DNA from: Modicisalibacter ilicicola DSM 19980
GTDB lineage: Bacteria; Pseudomonadota; Gammaproteobacteria; Pseudomonadales; Halomonadaceae
Assembly (NCBI RefSeq): GCF_900128925.1
Contig: NZ_FQUJ01000005.1
Coordinates: forward strand, 186,001-250,000
DNA: 64,000 bases
Direction of reading: 5' to 3'
Shown: piece after piece, positions 8,909-18,893 of the stretch
Layout: each line of letters begins with the position of its first letter
Numbering within the stretch: position 1 is the first letter of the stretch
The notes under the pieces: generated by a model
Database searches by the model: none
Seen by the model: only the letters and a program-made list of their open reading frames with translations
Told to the model about the DNA's origin: nothing
Translations under genes and position numbers: made by a program

Positions 8909-9829
8909 TCAGGCTTCGCGAAGTTCGAGGTCGGGCCACCCTCGGGTCGCGTCCTCGACCTCGCTGATCACCGGGATGCTCGGGGCGGCGCCTTCGCGTT
9001 GCACGCACAGGGCGGCGGCGGAACTCGCCAGGCGCAATGACGCTGGAATATCGGCACCTTGCTGGCGAGCCGCCATGAAATAGCCGATGAACGTATCACC
9101 CGCGGCGGTGGTATCGCGTGCTTCGACCCGGTAGGCGTTCAGGTCCAGGCGCGTGTCACCGTACTGATAGCACACCCCCTCCTGGCCCAGCGTGAGAACG
9201 ATTTCCACCTCGGGCAGGCGTTGGCGAAGGGCATCGAGGAGCTGCTCGCGTGGCGCCTGTTCGTCCTGGTCGACCAGGCCGGCTGCCTCGCCACGGTTGA
9301 GGAACAGCAACTGGCATCTTTCCAGGGGAAGACGCAGCACATTGGCCGCCATCGGGGCAGGGTTGAAGGCCACCTGCAAGCCGCGCTCCTCTGCCAGAGC
9401 GATGAGCCTGTCCAGGGCGTTGCATTCGTTCTGCAACAGGAGCCAGTCGTCCTCGGCAGTGGAGGCCAGCAACTCATCCTGCCGGGCATCGGTGAACCCG
9501 TGGTTGGCTCCCGGGTGAAGTATGATGGCATTCTCGCCGTGGTCATCCACCTGGATCAGGGCATGACCGCTGGCCTCTGCGGTCAGCTCGATCTGGCCGG
9601 TGTCCACACCGGCAGTGGAGAGCGTCTCCAGCACCCAGCGATCGCCGTGACCGAGGCGGCCCCAGTGCGCCACGTTGCCTCCTGCCCGGGCCATGGCCAG
9701 CGATTGGTTGGCGCCCTTGCCGCCCAGGACCTGCCGGTAGCTACGGCTGGAGAGGGTTTCCCCGGGGCGGACCAGATGGGGCACCCGATAGACGTGGTCG
9801 ATATTGATCGAGCCGTAGTTGTAGAGCAT
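8909..9829 (-). CDS. rbsK: Ribokinase (PfkB family)
   Basis: 306-residue sugar kinase. Visible marks are the N-terminal GSINIDHV, the PfkB signature GGKGANQSLAMARAGG near residue 36, NPAP near 155, and the C-terminal catalytic block DTTAAGDTFIGYF with the base Asp near residue 247. It phosphorylates D-ribose at O5 so that ribose can enter the pentose phosphate pathway. Position between a hydroxyacid dehydrogenase and a nucleoside hydrolase favours ribose, from nucleosides, as substrate. Confidence 0.9.
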   Translation of the reverse strand: MLYNYGSINIDHVYRVPHLVRPGETLSSRSYRQVLGGKGANQSLAMARAGGNVAHWGRLGHGDRWVLETLSTAGVDTGQIELTAEASGHALIQVDDHGENAIILHPGANHGFTDARQDELLASTAEDDWLLLQNECNALDRLIALAEERGLQVAFNPAPMAANVLRLPLERCQLLFLNRGEAAGLVDQDEQAPREQLLDALRQRLPEVEIVLTLGQEGVCYQYGDTRLDLNAYRVEARDTTAAGDTFIGYFMAARQQGADIPASLRLASSAAALCVQREGAAPSIPVISEVEDATRGWPDLELREA

Positions 9830-9884
9830 AAGCGTTCCTGTCCGGTGCCTTCCTGGGCGAGTTCGAAGAAATGAAATGAGGCGC

Positions 9885-10820
9885 TCATGAATTCTTGAAT
9901 GACCTCAGGTTTTCTACAGTCAATCGCACGACATTCGCCCGCGCCTCCGGCGTTATCCAGGCATTGTGCGGCGTCACGAGAAGATTGAGTGGTTCGTCGA
10001 GGGCGTCGATCAGGGGGTGGCCATCGCGAGGAGGCTCCTCGGGTAACACGTCTACCCCGAGCCCACCGAGGCACCCGTCGCGCAACGCTTCCAGGGCTGC
10101 CTCTTCGTCGATGATGGCGCCTCGAGCGCAGTTGATCAGCAAGGCATCCGGTTTCATGCGCGCCAGCATCGCTTCATCGACCAGGTGACGCGTCTCGTCG
10201 GTCAAGGGGCAGTGCAGGCTGAGGACGTCGATGCTTGCAGCGAGTTCGTCAAGTGCCGGGCGTTCATCCTGGGCCTCGCTGCCGGGGCGGGCAGTGAAGA
10301 TGACCTCCATGCCGAATGCCTCGGCAAGGTGCGCCACGGCCTGCCCGAGTTCGCCACTGCCGACGATCGCCAGGCGCTTGCCGGCCAGTTCCAGGGTGCG
10401 GTGATCGAGCAGGCAGAAGATGGGGCTCCTGTTCCAGCGGCCCTCGCTCACGTCGCGTCGATAGAGGGGCAGGCGATTGGCCAGGCCGAGCATCAGCATC
10501 AGGACGTGCTGTGCCACGCTGGCCGTACCGTAGGCCGTCACGTTCTTGACCGCGATGCCCTGTTGTTCGGCTGCTGTCATGTCGATGTTGTTGGTACCGG
10601 TCGCCAGCACGCAGATCAGTTTCAAGCGCGGCAGGGAGGCCAGCAGCTCACCATCCAGGACCACCTTGTTGACGATGGCCACCTCGACATCCCGGAGCCG
10701 TTCCGCGCACTGCTCCGGCGCCGTGAGATCGTGAACATCGAGCGACTCGACTTCCTCGCGGATAGGGCTCAGATCGATGTCCTCGCCCAGGGTGGCGGCG
10801 TCCAGGATAACGGCCTTCAT
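9885..10820 (-). CDS. D-2-hydroxyacid dehydrogenase (glycerate dehydrogenase-like)
   Basis: 311 residues of the D-isomer-specific 2-hydroxyacid dehydrogenase family. The NAD-binding motif is IVGSGELGQAVAHLAEAFG near residue 155; NCARGAIIDEEAAL near 225 carries the substrate Arg region and TPHNAW near 290 the catalytic His. Closest in feel to HprA glycerate/hydroxypyruvate reductases, but the substrate is not certain. First gene of the minus-strand set with ribokinase and nucleoside hydrolase; the 55-bp gap to rbsK is compatible with one transcript. ATG 10820 follows GGAGG-type bases (GAGGAGGCATGA). Confidence 0.85.
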   Translation of the reverse strand: MKAVILDAATLGEDIDLSPIREEVESLDVHDLTAPEQCAERLRDVEVAIVNKVVLDGELLASLPRLKLICVLATGTNNIDMTAAEQQGIAVKNVTAYGTASVAQHVLMLMLGLANRLPLYRRDVSEGRWNRSPIFCLLDHRTLELAGKRLAIVGSGELGQAVAHLAEAFGMEVIFTARPGSEAQDERPALDELAASIDVLSLHCPLTDETRHLVDEAMLARMKPDALLINCARGAIIDEEAALEALRDGCLGGLGVDVLPEEPPRDGHPLIDALDEPLNLLVTPHNAWITPEARANVVRLTVENLRSFKNS

Positions 10821-10859
10821 TCATGCCTCCTCAAGTAAATCGTGAACATGGGTTCGGCC

Positions 10860-10890
10860 TTGCCCGGCGGGGGCCGCTACACGCTATAAT
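10860..10890 (+). promoter_or_regulatory. Candidate promoter for fmdB-aspS operon
   Basis: A perfect TATAAT at 10885-10890 is preceded by TTGCCC at 10860-10865 with a long 19-bp spacer. It is about 110 bases before fmdB and would drive the long aspS-ruv-tol transcript start. Confidence 0.55.
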
Positions 10891-10999
10891 ATGCGGCTTT
10901 CGCAGCCATCTTGGAAAGCGTGTCGACAGGCCCTATATCGTCAGTCACCGCCGATTGTGCACTCGTCGCGGTTCGTTTGGTCTCTGAGAGTAGAAAACC

Positions 11000-11269
11000 A
11001 TGCCCATCTATGAATACCAGTGCAAGGCCTGTGATCATCGTTTGGAAAAGCTGCAGAAGGTCAGCGCCGCGCCATTGACCCAGTGCCCCCAATGTCGGCA
11101 GCCGGAGCTGTCCCGACTGATTTCCGCCGCCGGCTTTCGGCTAGCGGGAGGTGGCTGGTACGAAACCGATTTCAAGTCGGCCGGCCAGAAGAATCTGGCA
11201 GGAGACAGTGGCGACAAGCCATCGACGAAGCCCGAAGCCAAGCCGACCGACAGCAAGGCGACCGCCTAG
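11000..11269 (+). CDS. FmdB-family zinc ribbon protein
   Basis: 89-residue small protein. It opens MPIYEYQCKACDHR and has a second CPQC pair at residues 31-34, giving the two CxxC knuckles of the FmdB/CxxC_CXXC_SSSS zinc ribbon. The C-terminal 40 residues are a hydrophilic Lys/Asp/Ser/Thr-rich tail with no fold. FmdB was named as a putative regulator of formamidase, but the general role is unknown. It lies directly upstream of aspS, a conserved neighbourhood in gammaproteobacteria. Confidence 0.88.
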   Translation: MPIYEYQCKACDHRLEKLQKVSAAPLTQCPQCRQPELSRLISAAGFRLAGGGWYETDFKSAGQKNLAGDSGDKPSTKPEAKPTDSKATA

Positions 11270-11285
11270 CCTGACCCAATCATGA

Positions 11286-11310
11286 CGCCACCGCACCGAG
11301 CACGGTGGCG
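11286..11310 (+). terminator. Weak hairpin between fmdB and aspS
   Basis: An 8-bp perfect stem (CGCCACCG at 11286-11293 with 11303-11310) encloses a 9-base loop. No T-run follows, so it is more likely a processing or attenuating hairpin than a full terminator. Confidence 0.4.
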
Positions 11311-11344
11311 CTTCATCCGTTAAAGCAACAGAACAGGATTTGCC

Positions 11345-13120
11345 ATGCGCAGCCACTATTGCGGCCAGTTGAACGAGTCCCTGATCGATCAGGAGGTCAC
11401 TCTTTGCGGCTGGGTTCATCGCCGCCGTGACCACGGGGGCGTCATCTTCCTCGACCTGCGAGACCGTGACGGTATTGCCCAGGTCGTGGTGGATCCCGAC
11501 ACCCCGGATGCGTTCGCCAACGCCGATCGGGCGCGCAACGAATTCGTGCTGCGCATTCACGGCCGCGTCCGCTCGCGTCCCGAAGGCACTCAGAACCCGA
11601 ACATGCCCACCGGCATGATCGAGGTCCTGGCCAAGCAGGTCGAGGTGCTCAACACCGCCGCCACACCGCCGTTCCAGCTCGATGAGCATGGACGGGTCGG
11701 TGAGGAAGTTCGCCTCAAGCATCGCTACATCGATCTGCGTCGTCCGGAGATGATCGACAAGCTGCGGTTGCGTTCGCGGATCTCCCACAGCGTGCGGGCC
11801 TACCTGGAAGGCCAGGGGTTCCTCGACATCGAGACTCCGATCCTGACCCGTGCCACACCGGAAGGGGCACGCGACTACCTGGTGCCGAGCCGCACCCACG
11901 AAGGCCACTTCTTCGCCTTGCCCCAGTCGCCGCAGCTCTTCAAGCAGCTGCTGATGGTGTCGGGTTTCGATCGCTACTACCAGATCGCCAAGTGCTTCCG
12001 CGACGAGGACCTGCGCGCCGATCGCCAGCCGGAATTCACCCAGATCGACCTCGAGGCATCCTTCGTCGACGAGAACGATGTCATGGTCATCACCGAGCGG
12101 ATGATTCGCCAGCTGTTCTCCGAGGTGCTCGAGGTGGAGTTGCGGGACTTTCCGCGCATGCCCTACGCCGAAGCCATGCGGCGTTACGGCTCCGACAAGC
12201 CGGACCTGCGCATTCCGCTGGAGCTGATCGATGTCGACGATCTGATGAAGGATGTCGACTTCAAGGTCTTTTCGGGACCCGCGAATGCCGAAGATGGCCG
12301 CGTGGCAGCACTCAAGGTCACCGGCGGCGCCAGGCTCTCGCGCAAGGAGATCGATGAGTACACCAAGTTCGTCGGCATCTACGGCGCCAAGGGACTGGCC
12401 TGGATCAAGGTCAACGAGCGTGCCAAGGGCCTCGAGGGGCTGCAGTCGCCGATCGTCAAGTTCATGGAAGGCATCGTCGACGCCCTGCTTGACCGGGTGG
12501 GCGCCGAAGACGGCGACATCATCTTCTTCGGCGCCGACAAGGCGCGCATCGTCAACGAGGCGATCGGTGCCCTGCGCGTCAAGCTGGGGGAAGACCTGAA
12601 TCTCTATACCCAGCCCTGGGCGCCGCTATGGGTCGTCGACTTCCCGATGTTCGAGGCCGACGATGCCGGGCGCCTGGCGGCCCTGCACCATCCGTTCACC
12701 GCGCCATCCTGTTCCGCGGACGAGCTCAAGGCCAATCCTGCCAGGGCGTTGTCCCGGGCCTACGACATGGTGCTCAACGGTACCGAACTGGGTGGCGGCT
12801 CGATCCGTATTCACGATCAGGCCATGCAGCGCACGGTGTTCGAGGTGCTGGGAATCACCCAGCAGGAAGCCGACGAGAAGTTCGGCTTCCTGCTCGACGC
12901 CCTGCAATATGGGGCGCCCCCTCATGGGGGGCTGGCCTTCGGTCTCGACCGCCTGGTCATGCTGATGACCGGCGCGCGCACCATTCGCGAGGTCATTGCC
13001 TTCCCCAAGACCCAGAGTGCCGCGTGCCTGATGACCGACGCCCCGGGCGAAGTGGCTGCCGATCAGCTCAAGGATCTGCACATCCGGCTGCGCCAGAAGG
13101 CCAAAGCAAGCAGTGAGTGA
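11345..13120 (+). CDS. aspS: Aspartate--tRNA ligase
   Basis: 591-residue class II aminoacyl-tRNA synthetase charging tRNA-Asp. An OB-fold anticodon domain (about 1-110, [20 protein letters not shown]) precedes the catalytic core. Motif 2 is [20 protein letters not shown] near residue 217 and motif 3 is [12 protein letters not shown] near 530; the bacterial GAD insertion domain lies between them (about 285-425). Length is typical of bacterial AspRS. The in-frame ATG is preceded by AGGA. Whether the enzyme also charges tRNA-Asn cannot be judged without knowing if asnS or gatCAB is present. Confidence 0.97.
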   Translation: MRSHYCGQLNESLIDQEVTLCGWVHRRRDHGGVIFLDLRDRDGIAQVVVDPDTPDAFANADRARNEFVLRIHGRVRSRPEGTQNPNMPTGMIEVLAKQVEVLNTAATPPFQLDEHGRVGEEVRLKHRYIDLRRPEMIDKLRLRSRISHSVRAYLEGQGFLDIETPILTRATPEGARDYLVPSRTHEGHFFALPQSPQLFKQLLMVSGFDRYYQIAKCFRDEDLRADRQPEFTQIDLEASFVDENDVMVITERMIRQLFSEVLEVELRDFPRMPYAEAMRRYGSDKPDLRIPLELIDVDDLMKDVDFKVFSGPANAEDGRVAALKVTGGARLSRKEIDEYTKFVGIYGAKGLAWIKVNERAKGLEGLQSPIVKFMEGIVDALLDRVGAEDGDIIFFGADKARIVNEAIGALRVKLGEDLNLYTQPWAPLWVVDFPMFEADDAGRLAALHHPFTAPSCSADELKANPARALSRAYDMVLNGTELGGGSIRIHDQAMQRTVFEVLGITQQEADEKFGFLLDALQYGAPPHGGLAFGLDRLVMLMTGARTIREVIAFPKTQSAACLMTDAPGEVAADQLKDLHIRLRQKAKASSE

Positions 13121-13150
13121 AGAGACCGACGACGCCAAGCAGGAGGGGTC

Positions 13151-13900
13151 ATGGCAGGCCATAGCAAATGGGCGAACATCAAGCACCGCAAGGCTGCCCA
13201 GGATGCCAGGAAAGGCAAGGTCTTCACCAAGCTGATTCGCGAGTTGACCGTTGCCGCCCAGCAGGGCGGCGGCGAGGCCGGCGACAATCCTCGCCTGCGT
13301 GCGGCGATGGACAAGGCGCTGGCCAACAACATGACCAAGGATACCATTCAGCGGGCCATTGACCGTGGTGTCGGCAACACCGACGCCGACAACATGGAAG
13401 AGCTCAGCTATGAGGGGTACGGCCCGGCGGGCGTGGCGATTCTCGTCGAGTGCCTGACCGACAATCGCAACCGGACCGCCTCGGACGTGCGTCATGCCTT
13501 CACCAAGCAAGGCGGTAACCTGGGCACCTCCGGCTCGGTAGCCTTTCTGTTCAGCAAGCAGGGACGTCTGAGCTTTCCTCCCGGCAGTGACGAGGAGGCC
13601 ATCCTGGAAACCGCGCTCGAAGCGGGTGCCGACGACGTCATCAATCATGACGATGGTTCCCTCGAGCTGGTCACCACCCCCAAGGCCTTCGGTGCGGTCA
13701 AGGATGCGCTCACAGCCGCCGGGCTGGAGCCCCGGGAGAGCGAGATCGGCATGTACCCGGACACCTATTCCCCGGTGGCCGATGTCGAGATGGCCAGGAA
13801 GGTCGTCAAGCTGATCGACATGCTGGAAGACCTGGACGACGTGCAGAATGTCTACACCAATGCGGACTTCGACGATGACGTCCTGGCCCGGCTCGAATGA
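13151..13900 (+). CDS. yebC: YebC/PmpR-family regulator
   Basis: 249 residues, opening [17 protein letters not shown], the hallmark of YebC/TACO1. These proteins were described as transcription factors (PmpR) and more recently as helping ribosomes through proline-rich stretches. The start follows AGGAGGGG. It lies 30 bases after aspS and 19 before ruvC, the usual arrangement, so it is probably cotranscribed. Confidence 0.95.
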   Translation: MAGHSKWANIKHRKAAQDARKGKVFTKLIRELTVAAQQGGGEAGDNPRLRAAMDKALANNMTKDTIQRAIDRGVGNTDADNMEELSYEGYGPAGVAILVECLTDNRNRTASDVRHAFTKQGGNLGTSGSVAFLFSKQGRLSFPPGSDEEAILETALEAGADDVINHDDGSLELVTTPKAFGAVKDALTAAGLEPRESEIGMYPDTYSPVADVEMARKVVKLIDMLEDLDDVQNVYTNADFDDDVLARLE

Positions 13901-13919
13901 CGATCAAGGACACCCTTGA

Positions 13920-14456
13920 ATGATCGTGCTCGGCATCGATCCCGGTTCACGCATCACCGGCTATGGCGTGCTGGATCTCACGATGCCGCGACCTCGCTAC
14001 GTCGCCAGTGGCTGCATCCGCATCCAGGCCGGTGAGCTGGCCCAGCGGCTTGCTCAGGTCTATGCCGGGGTGGCCGAACTGATCGCCGTGCACCGTCCGC
14101 AGGAACTGGCCATCGAGCAGGTGTTCATGGCGCGCAATGCCGATTCGGCCCTCAAGCTCGGCCAGGCCAGGGGCACGGCCATCGTCTGCGCCGCGAACCA
14201 CGGTCTGGCGGTGTTCGAGTATGGTCCGCGCCAGGTCAAGCAGGCGGTCACCGGCACCGGTGCCGCCGACAAGTCGCAGGTCCAGCACATGATTACCGCG
14301 ATCCTGGCCTTGAGCGCCGTACCTCAGGTCGATGCCGCCGATGCGTTGGCCATTGCGTTGACTCACGGTCATGCGCGAAGGGGGCTTATCCAGCAGGGGA
14401 GCTACGGGGGACGGCGCAGCCGTGGGCAGCGCTGGCGGGATTACCGTCCGGACTGA
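13920..14456 (+). CDS. ruvC: Holliday junction endonuclease RuvC
   Basis: 178-residue RNase H-fold resolvase that cuts four-way DNA junctions as a dimer. The acidic catalytic residues are visible in [12 protein letters not shown] (Asp7), [11 protein letters not shown] (Glu near 66) and [12 protein letters not shown] near 140. The C-terminal tail is basic ([14 protein letters not shown]). It works with RuvAB encoded just downstream, after a 77-bp gap that carries a promoter-like site. Confidence 0.97.
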   Translation: MIVLGIDPGSRITGYGVLDLTMPRPRYVASGCIRIQAGELAQRLAQVYAGVAELIAVHRPQELAIEQVFMARNADSALKLGQARGTAIVCAANHGLAVFEYGPRQVKQAVTGTGAADKSQVQHMITAILALSAVPQVDAADALAIALTHGHARRGLIQQGSYGGRRSRGQRWRDYRPD

Positions 14457-14473
14457 ACGCTGATGGCGGTGGC

Positions 14474-14502
14474 TGGTCAGTCGAAGTGCCTATCAGTATA
14501 GT
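14474..14502 (+). promoter_or_regulatory. Candidate internal promoter upstream of ruvA
   Basis: TGGTCA at 14474-14479, a 17-bp spacer and TATAGT at 14497-14502, 31 bases before ruvA. No LexA-type CTGT-N8-ACAG palindrome was seen, so SOS control of ruvAB, known in E. coli, is not supported here. Confidence 0.5.
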
Positions 14503-14533
14503 GTCATCCAGTCATTAGAGGGATCGTGAAGGC

Positions 14534-15145
14534 ATGATTGGACGCCTGCGTGGCACACTGTTGGAAAAGCAGCCGCCCTGGCTGGTGGTCGATGTCGGTG
14601 GCATTGGCTACGAACTCGAGGCGTCGATGAATACGCTGCTGGCGCTACCGGGCCTGGGAGAGACCGTGCAACTCTATACCCACCTCAGCGTTCGCGAGGA
14701 TGCCCACTTGCTCTACGGGTTCTTCCGCGAGCCGGAGCGTGCCCTGTTCCGCGCCCTGATCCGGGTCAATGGCGTCGGCCCCAAGCTGGCCCTGGCAATC
14801 CTCTCGGGGATGGAGCAAGACCAGTTCATCCGCTGCGTGATGGATGACGATGCGAAGGCCCTCACGCGGCTGCCCGGTGTCGGCAAGAAGACCGCGGAAC
14901 GCTTGATCGTTGAGATGCGCGACCGTTTCCCTCATTGGAGTGCCGAGCAGTTGTCGGGCCTGGAGGCCACCCAGCATGCGGCTGTGCCTGCTCGTTCCAG
15001 CGATCCACTGGCCGATGCGGAAGCCGCATTGGTTTCCCTGGGCTACAAGCCGACCGAGGCCTCGCGCATGCTTTCGGGCCTGGAAGCCAGGCAGTCCACC
15101 GAGGCGCTGATCAAGGCCGCTCTCGCACGCAAGCTGGCAGGGTAG
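14534..15145 (+). CDS. ruvA: Holliday junction branch migration protein RuvA
   Basis: 203 residues. N-terminal OB domain ([24 protein letters not shown]), two helix-hairpin-helix DNA-binding units including [16 protein letters not shown] near residue 115, and the C-terminal RuvB-binding domain ending [15 protein letters not shown]. It binds the junction as a tetramer and loads RuvB. The start is preceded by GTGAAGG. The stop lies 9 bases before ruvB. Confidence 0.97.
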   Translation: MIGRLRGTLLEKQPPWLVVDVGGIGYELEASMNTLLALPGLGETVQLYTHLSVREDAHLLYGFFREPERALFRALIRVNGVGPKLALAILSGMEQDQFIRCVMDDDAKALTRLPGVGKKTAERLIVEMRDRFPHWSAEQLSGLEATQHAAVPARSSDPLADAEAALVSLGYKPTEASRMLSGLEARQSTEALIKAALARKLAG

Positions 15146-15154
15146 ACGAGCGTC

Positions 15155-16192
15155 ATGATCGAAAGCGACCGTCTGATTGCCGCGGAGCCTCAGCAGGGCG
15201 AGGTGCGGGTAGACCATGCCATTCGCCCCACGCGTCTGGCGGATTACATCGGCCAGCCAAGGGTTCGCGAGCAGCTCGACATCTTCATCCGGGCGGCCCG
15301 GGGGCGTGGCGACAGCCTCGATCATACCCTGGTATTCGGCCCCCCGGGGCTGGGCAAGACGACCCTGGCCAACATCATCGCCCACGAGATGGGTGTCGAT
15401 ATCAAGTCGACCTCTGGGCCGGTGCTCGAGCGGGCCGGTGATCTGGCGGCCATGCTCACCAACCTGCAGGCCGGGGACGTGCTGTTCATCGACGAGATCC
15501 ATCGCCTGCCGGCGGCAGTCGAGGAGGTCCTCTATCCCGCCATGGAGGATTTCCAGCTCGATATCGTCATCGGCGAGGGGCCTGCCGCACGCTCGATCAA
15601 GCTCGACCTGCCCGAGTTCACCCTGGTGGGGGCGACGACCCGGGCGGGGCTGCTCACCTCGCCGCTGCGCGATCGCTTCGGTATCGTCCAGCGCCTGGAG
15701 TTCTACGATATCCACGAGCTGACCGAAATCGTCAGCCGCTCCGCCCGCCTGCTGGGCATCGAAGCCGAGGCCGACGGCGCCGCCGAGGTCGCGAGGCGTG
15801 CCCGAGGCACCCCGCGCATCGCCAATCGCCTGCTGCGGCGGGTCCGCGATTATGCCGAAGTCCGGGGCGATGGTCGCTTGACGGCCCATATCGCCGACCT
15901 GGCCCTCAACATGTTGCATGTGGACCGGCACGGGCTCGACCACATGGATCGCCGTCTGCTGCTGACGATGATCGAAAAGTTCGACGGTGGCCCCGTGGGG
16001 GTCGATTCCCTGGCGGCGGCCATCAGCGAGGAGCGTGATACCATCGAGGATGTGCTCGAGCCCTACCTGATTCAACAGGGGTTGATGCTGCGCACCGCCC
16101 GCGGGCGCATGGTGACCCGCCAGGCGTTCTTGCATTTTGGCATGGCAACCAGGGACAGTGCCCCGGATGTCACGGGGGAGAGCGAAGAATGA
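15155..16192 (+). CDS. ruvB: Holliday junction DNA helicase RuvB
   Basis: 345-residue AAA+ motor that drives branch migration. Walker A is [11 protein letters not shown] near residue 66 and Walker [10 protein letters not shown] near 110; sensor block [18 protein letters not shown] near 160; C-terminal winged helix ([16 protein letters not shown]). Length and motifs are standard. The stop codon overlaps the ybgC start in ATGA (16189-16192), linking DNA repair genes to the Tol operon in one transcript. Confidence 0.97.
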   Translation: MIESDRLIAAEPQQGEVRVDHAIRPTRLADYIGQPRVREQLDIFIRAARGRGDSLDHTLVFGPPGLGKTTLANIIAHEMGVDIKSTSGPVLERAGDLAAMLTNLQAGDVLFIDEIHRLPAAVEEVLYPAMEDFQLDIVIGEGPAARSIKLDLPEFTLVGATTRAGLLTSPLRDRFGIVQRLEFYDIHELTEIVSRSARLLGIEAEADGAAEVARRARGTPRIANRLLRRVRDYAEVRGDGRLTAHIADLALNMLHVDRHGLDHMDRRLLLTMIEKFDGGPVGVDSLAAAISEERDTIEDVLEPYLIQQGLMLRTARGRMVTRQAFLHFGMATRDSAPDVTGESEE

Positions 16193-16584
16193 CCGCCTTC
16201 AGCATGCCGATCCGGGTCTACATCGAGGACACCGACGCCGGCGGCATCGTTTATTACGTCAATTATCTCAAGTACATGGAGCGCGCACGCAGCGAATGGC
16301 TCAGGCAATACGGCCTGACGCAGCAGGCGCTGTTCGATAGCGGCGTTCAGCTGGTGGTGCATCGGCTGGAATGCCGCTATGCCAGACCTGCCCGTCTGGA
16401 TGACGAACTGACGGTGAGTGCCACGGTGGCCGACCACTCCGCCTGTCGCCTGAGTTTTCACCAGCAGGTCATCGGTCGTGGGGAACCCTTGTGCGACGCA
16501 AGCGTCGATATCGCCTGTGTGGAGACGACACGGCTACGACCCGTACGCTGGCCGACGGCACTGGCCGCGGTCCTGAACGGATAA
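16189..16584 (+). CDS. ybgC: Tol-Pal system acyl-CoA thioesterase YbgC
   Basis: 131-residue hot-dog fold thioesterase. The motif [20 protein letters not shown] contains the catalytic Asp and the typical YbgC signature. It hydrolyses acyl-CoA or acyl-ACP and is linked to phospholipid synthesis; it is almost always encoded at the head of the tol operon. The start overlaps ruvB by 4 bp. Confidence 0.94.
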   Translation: MTAFSMPIRVYIEDTDAGGIVYYVNYLKYMERARSEWLRQYGLTQQALFDSGVQLVVHRLECRYARPARLDDELTVSATVADHSACRLSFHQQVIGRGEPLCDASVDIACVETTRLRPVRWPTALAAVLNG

Positions 16585-16609
16585 TCCTGTACCATCAACG
16601 AGGACAAAC

Positions 16610-17299
16610 GTGAACGATTCAATGTCCATTCCCCATCTGGTGATGAATGCCAGTCTCGTCGTCCAGCTTGTCATGTTGCTTCTGTTGGCTGGCTCCATCG
16701 CCTCCTGGATCGTGATCTTCCAGCGCAGCATCGTGCTGCGTCGCGCCAAGCAAGGCCATCGTGCCTTCGAGGATCGCTTCTGGTCCGGCGTCGACCTGAA
16801 CGAACTCTACCGCGAAACTCCTGCCGAGCGAGAACCCCTGGGTGCCGAGCATATCTTTCGTGCCGGCTTCCGTGAGTTCAATCGCCTGTTGCCCAAGACC
16901 AGGAGTTCCCAGGCGGTACTCGATGGCGTCCAGCGCGCCATGCGCGTGGCCTGGTCCCGGGAAGAGGAACGCCTCAACCTGCACCTGATCTTTCTCGCCA
17001 CGGTGGCCTCGGCGAGCCCCTACATCGGCCTGTTCGGTACGGTATGGGGCATCATGGGCTCCTTCCAGAGCCTGTCGATGGCGCAGCAGGCCACGCTTTC
17101 CACGGTGGCCCCCTGGATCGCCGAGGCCCTGATCGCCACCGCCATGGGCCTCTTCGCGGCCATTCCTGCGGTCATCTTCTACAACCGCCTGTCTGCCCAG
17201 TCCAGCCGCCTGCTGGGCCAGTACGAGGACTTCGCCGAGGAGTTCCACTCCATCCTGCATCGCAATCTGCAGGGGCGCGGCGAGCGCGAAGCTGCCTGA
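16610..17299 (+). CDS. tolQ: Tol-Pal motor subunit TolQ
   Basis: 229-residue inner-membrane protein of the MotA/TolQ/ExbB family with three transmembrane helices: near residues 15-38, then 130-155 and 165-190 (PYIGLFGTVWGIMGSF, ALIATAMGLFAAIPAV). It forms the proton channel with TolR that energises TolA during cell constriction. GTG 16610 is preceded by a GAGG site; ATG 16622 is an alternative that shortens the protein by four residues. Confidence 0.96.
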   Translation: MNDSMSIPHLVMNASLVVQLVMLLLLAGSIASWIVIFQRSIVLRRAKQGHRAFEDRFWSGVDLNELYRETPAEREPLGAEHIFRAGFREFNRLLPKTRSSQAVLDGVQRAMRVAWSREEERLNLHLIFLATVASASPYIGLFGTVWGIMGSFQSLSMAQQATLSTVAPWIAEALIATAMGLFAAIPAVIFYNRLSAQSSRLLGQYEDFAEEFHSILHRNLQGRGEREAA

Positions 17300-17312
17300 A
17301 GGAGAGACACCC

Positions 17313-17753
17313 ATGCATGGTCCCTTCAATCGAGGCCCGGGGCGCAAGCCCATGGGCGAGATCAACGTGGTGCCGTTCATCGATGTGATGCTGGTGCTGT
17401 TGGTGATCTTCATGATCACCGCACCCATGCTGACCCAGGGCGTGCAGGTCGATCTGCCCAGGGTCACGTCGGAACCCATCGAGAGCATGGAGGATCGCGA
17501 GCCGATCACCGTGACGATCGATGAGCAGGGGCGGTACTACATCTCGCTGGGGGACGAGCTGTCACCCGTGCCGCTCGATGATATCAGCAACAAGGTCATC
17601 GCCGTGCTCGAGCGTCGTCCCGATACGCCAGTGCTGGTGAAAGGTCATCGTAACGTTCCCTACGGCCAGGTCGTGACGCTGATGAGCACCCTGCAGACTG
17701 CCGGGGTACCGAACGTGGGCCTTATTTCGGAACCGCCGCCGAGCGATAGTTGA
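17313..17753 (+). CDS. tolR: Tol-Pal motor subunit TolR
   Basis: 146-residue ExbD/TolR protein. A single transmembrane helix (about residues 17-40) contains the proton-path Asp in NVVPFIDVMLVLLVIFMI; the rest is a periplasmic domain. It couples proton flow through TolQ to TolA. The start has AAGGAGAG eight bases upstream and the stop is 9 bases from tolA. Confidence 0.96.
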   Translation: MHGPFNRGPGRKPMGEINVVPFIDVMLVLLVIFMITAPMLTQGVQVDLPRVTSEPIESMEDREPITVTIDEQGRYYISLGDELSPVPLDDISNKVIAVLERRPDTPVLVKGHRNVPYGQVVTLMSTLQTAGVPNVGLISEPPPSDS

Positions 17754-17762
17754 GGAGAGCAG

Positions 17763-18893
17763 ATGGCCAGACACGAGAAGCGGGTGGGCTATGGCCTGCC
17801 CACCTTGCTTGCCATCGGTGTTCACGTCGCGGTGCTGCTGGTAACAGCCATGCGTTGGCCTGCCGGCGAGCCTGAGCAGAATACATCATCGATCGTGCAG
17901 GCAACCCTGGTCAGCACCGAGACCAGCACCGATCAGGCCCAGCGTGCCGAGGAGGCGCAGGCGGCTGCACGTCGTGCCGAGCAGGAAGCGCAGGAAGAGC
18001 AGGAGCAAGCCGCCCAGCGCGAGGCCGAAGCCGAAGCCGAAGCCAATGACGAGCAGGCCGAGGCCGAAGCGGCCCGAGCGGCGGAACAGCAAGCGCGGGA
18101 AGAGGCTCGCCAGCAGGCCGAAGCCGAGGCACAACGCCGCGCGCAGCAGGCCGAGGAAGCCGCTCAGCAACGCGAGCAACGCCGCGAGGAACAGGCCAGG
18201 CAAGAAGCCGAACGCAAGAAGGCAGAAGAGGAGGCGGCGCGCAAGCAGGCCGCAGAGGCCGAGCGCAAGAAGGCCGAGGAGGAAGCCCAACGCCAGGCTG
18301 AAGAGGAAGCCAAGCGCCAGGCCGAAGAGGAAGCCAAGCGCCAGGCCGAGGAGGAAGCCCAACGCCAGGCCGAAGAGGAAGCCCAACGCCAGGCCGAGGA
18401 AGAAGCCCAACGCCAGGCCGAGGAAGAAGCCCAACGCAAGGCGGCCGAGGAAGCCCGCAAGAAGGCCGAAGAGGCACGCCGGCAGGCCGAAAAGGCCGCT
18501 GCGGCGGCAGAGGCCGCCCGTCGCGCCTCGGAGTCATCTCTCGACAATCTCATTGCCGGCGAGGCGGAAAACATTGCCAACGCACGCCAGGCCGAGCAGG
18601 CATCCAACAGCTTCATCAATCTGGTTCGAGGCGCCATCGAGCAAGCCTGGATCCTTCCTCCGAGAGCCGGCAACCAGTTGCGTGCCACGGTACGCATCCA
18701 ACTGTTACCGACGGGGGAGCTGGCCAACGCTACAATCAGTGAAAGCAGCGGCAATGCCGCCTTCGATCGCTCCGTGCTACAGGCCGTCGAACGTGCCGCT
18801 CCCTTCCGGGAAATGCGCGACCTGCCGGCCTCCGCTCAGCGACAATTCCGTGAATTCATTCTTGATTTCAACCCTGAGGATGCCCGCCGATGA
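17763..18893 (+). CDS. tolA: Tol-Pal energy-transducing protein TolA
   Basis: 376 residues: N-terminal membrane anchor (about 13-33), a very long charged helix rich in Ala, Glu, Gln and Arg (about 45-260), and a C-terminal domain (about 275-376; [24 protein letters not shown] in the family position). It spans the periplasm from TolQR to TolB/Pal. The helical rod contains seven near-identical 8-residue units, a region prone to length change. The stop overlaps tolB by 4 bp (ATGA). Confidence 0.93.
   Translation: MARHEKRVGYGLPTLLAIGVHVAVLLVTAMRWPAGEPEQNTSSIVQATLVSTETSTDQAQRAEEAQAAARRAEQEAQEEQEQAAQREAEAEAEANDEQAEAEAARAAEQQAREEARQQAEAEAQRRAQQAEEAAQQREQRREEQARQEAERKKAEEEAARKQAAEAERKKAEEEAQRQAEEEAKRQAEEEAKRQAEEEAQRQAEEEAQRQAEEEAQRQAEEEAQRKAAEEARKKAEEARRQAEKAAAAAEAARRASESSLDNLIAGEAENIANARQAEQASNSFINLVRGAIEQAWILPPRAGNQLRATVRIQLLPTGELANATISESSGNAAFDRSVLQAVERAAPFREMRDLPASAQRQFREFILDFNPEDARR
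18273..18440 (+). repeat. Seven 24-bp tandem repeats inside tolA
   Basis: Seven in-phase 24-bp units, each encoding a variant of AEEEAQRQ, run without interruption through the TolA rod. The units differ mainly at synonymous positions and Lys/Gln codons, pointing to repeat duplication followed by drift. Confidence 0.9.

Noticed and set aside
14457-14533. LexA box before ruvA
   Set aside because: No CTGT-N8-ACAG or close variant is present in the 77-bp gap.
14645-16135. 496-codon minus-strand open frame opposite ruvA and ruvB
   Set aside because: Overlaps two complete, well-conserved genes; residue make-up (Gln, Gly, His, Arg rich) is typical of antisense shadows.
18273-18440. CRISPR-like array
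   Set aside because: Units abut without spacers and encode the TolA rod in frame; it is a coding tandem repeat.
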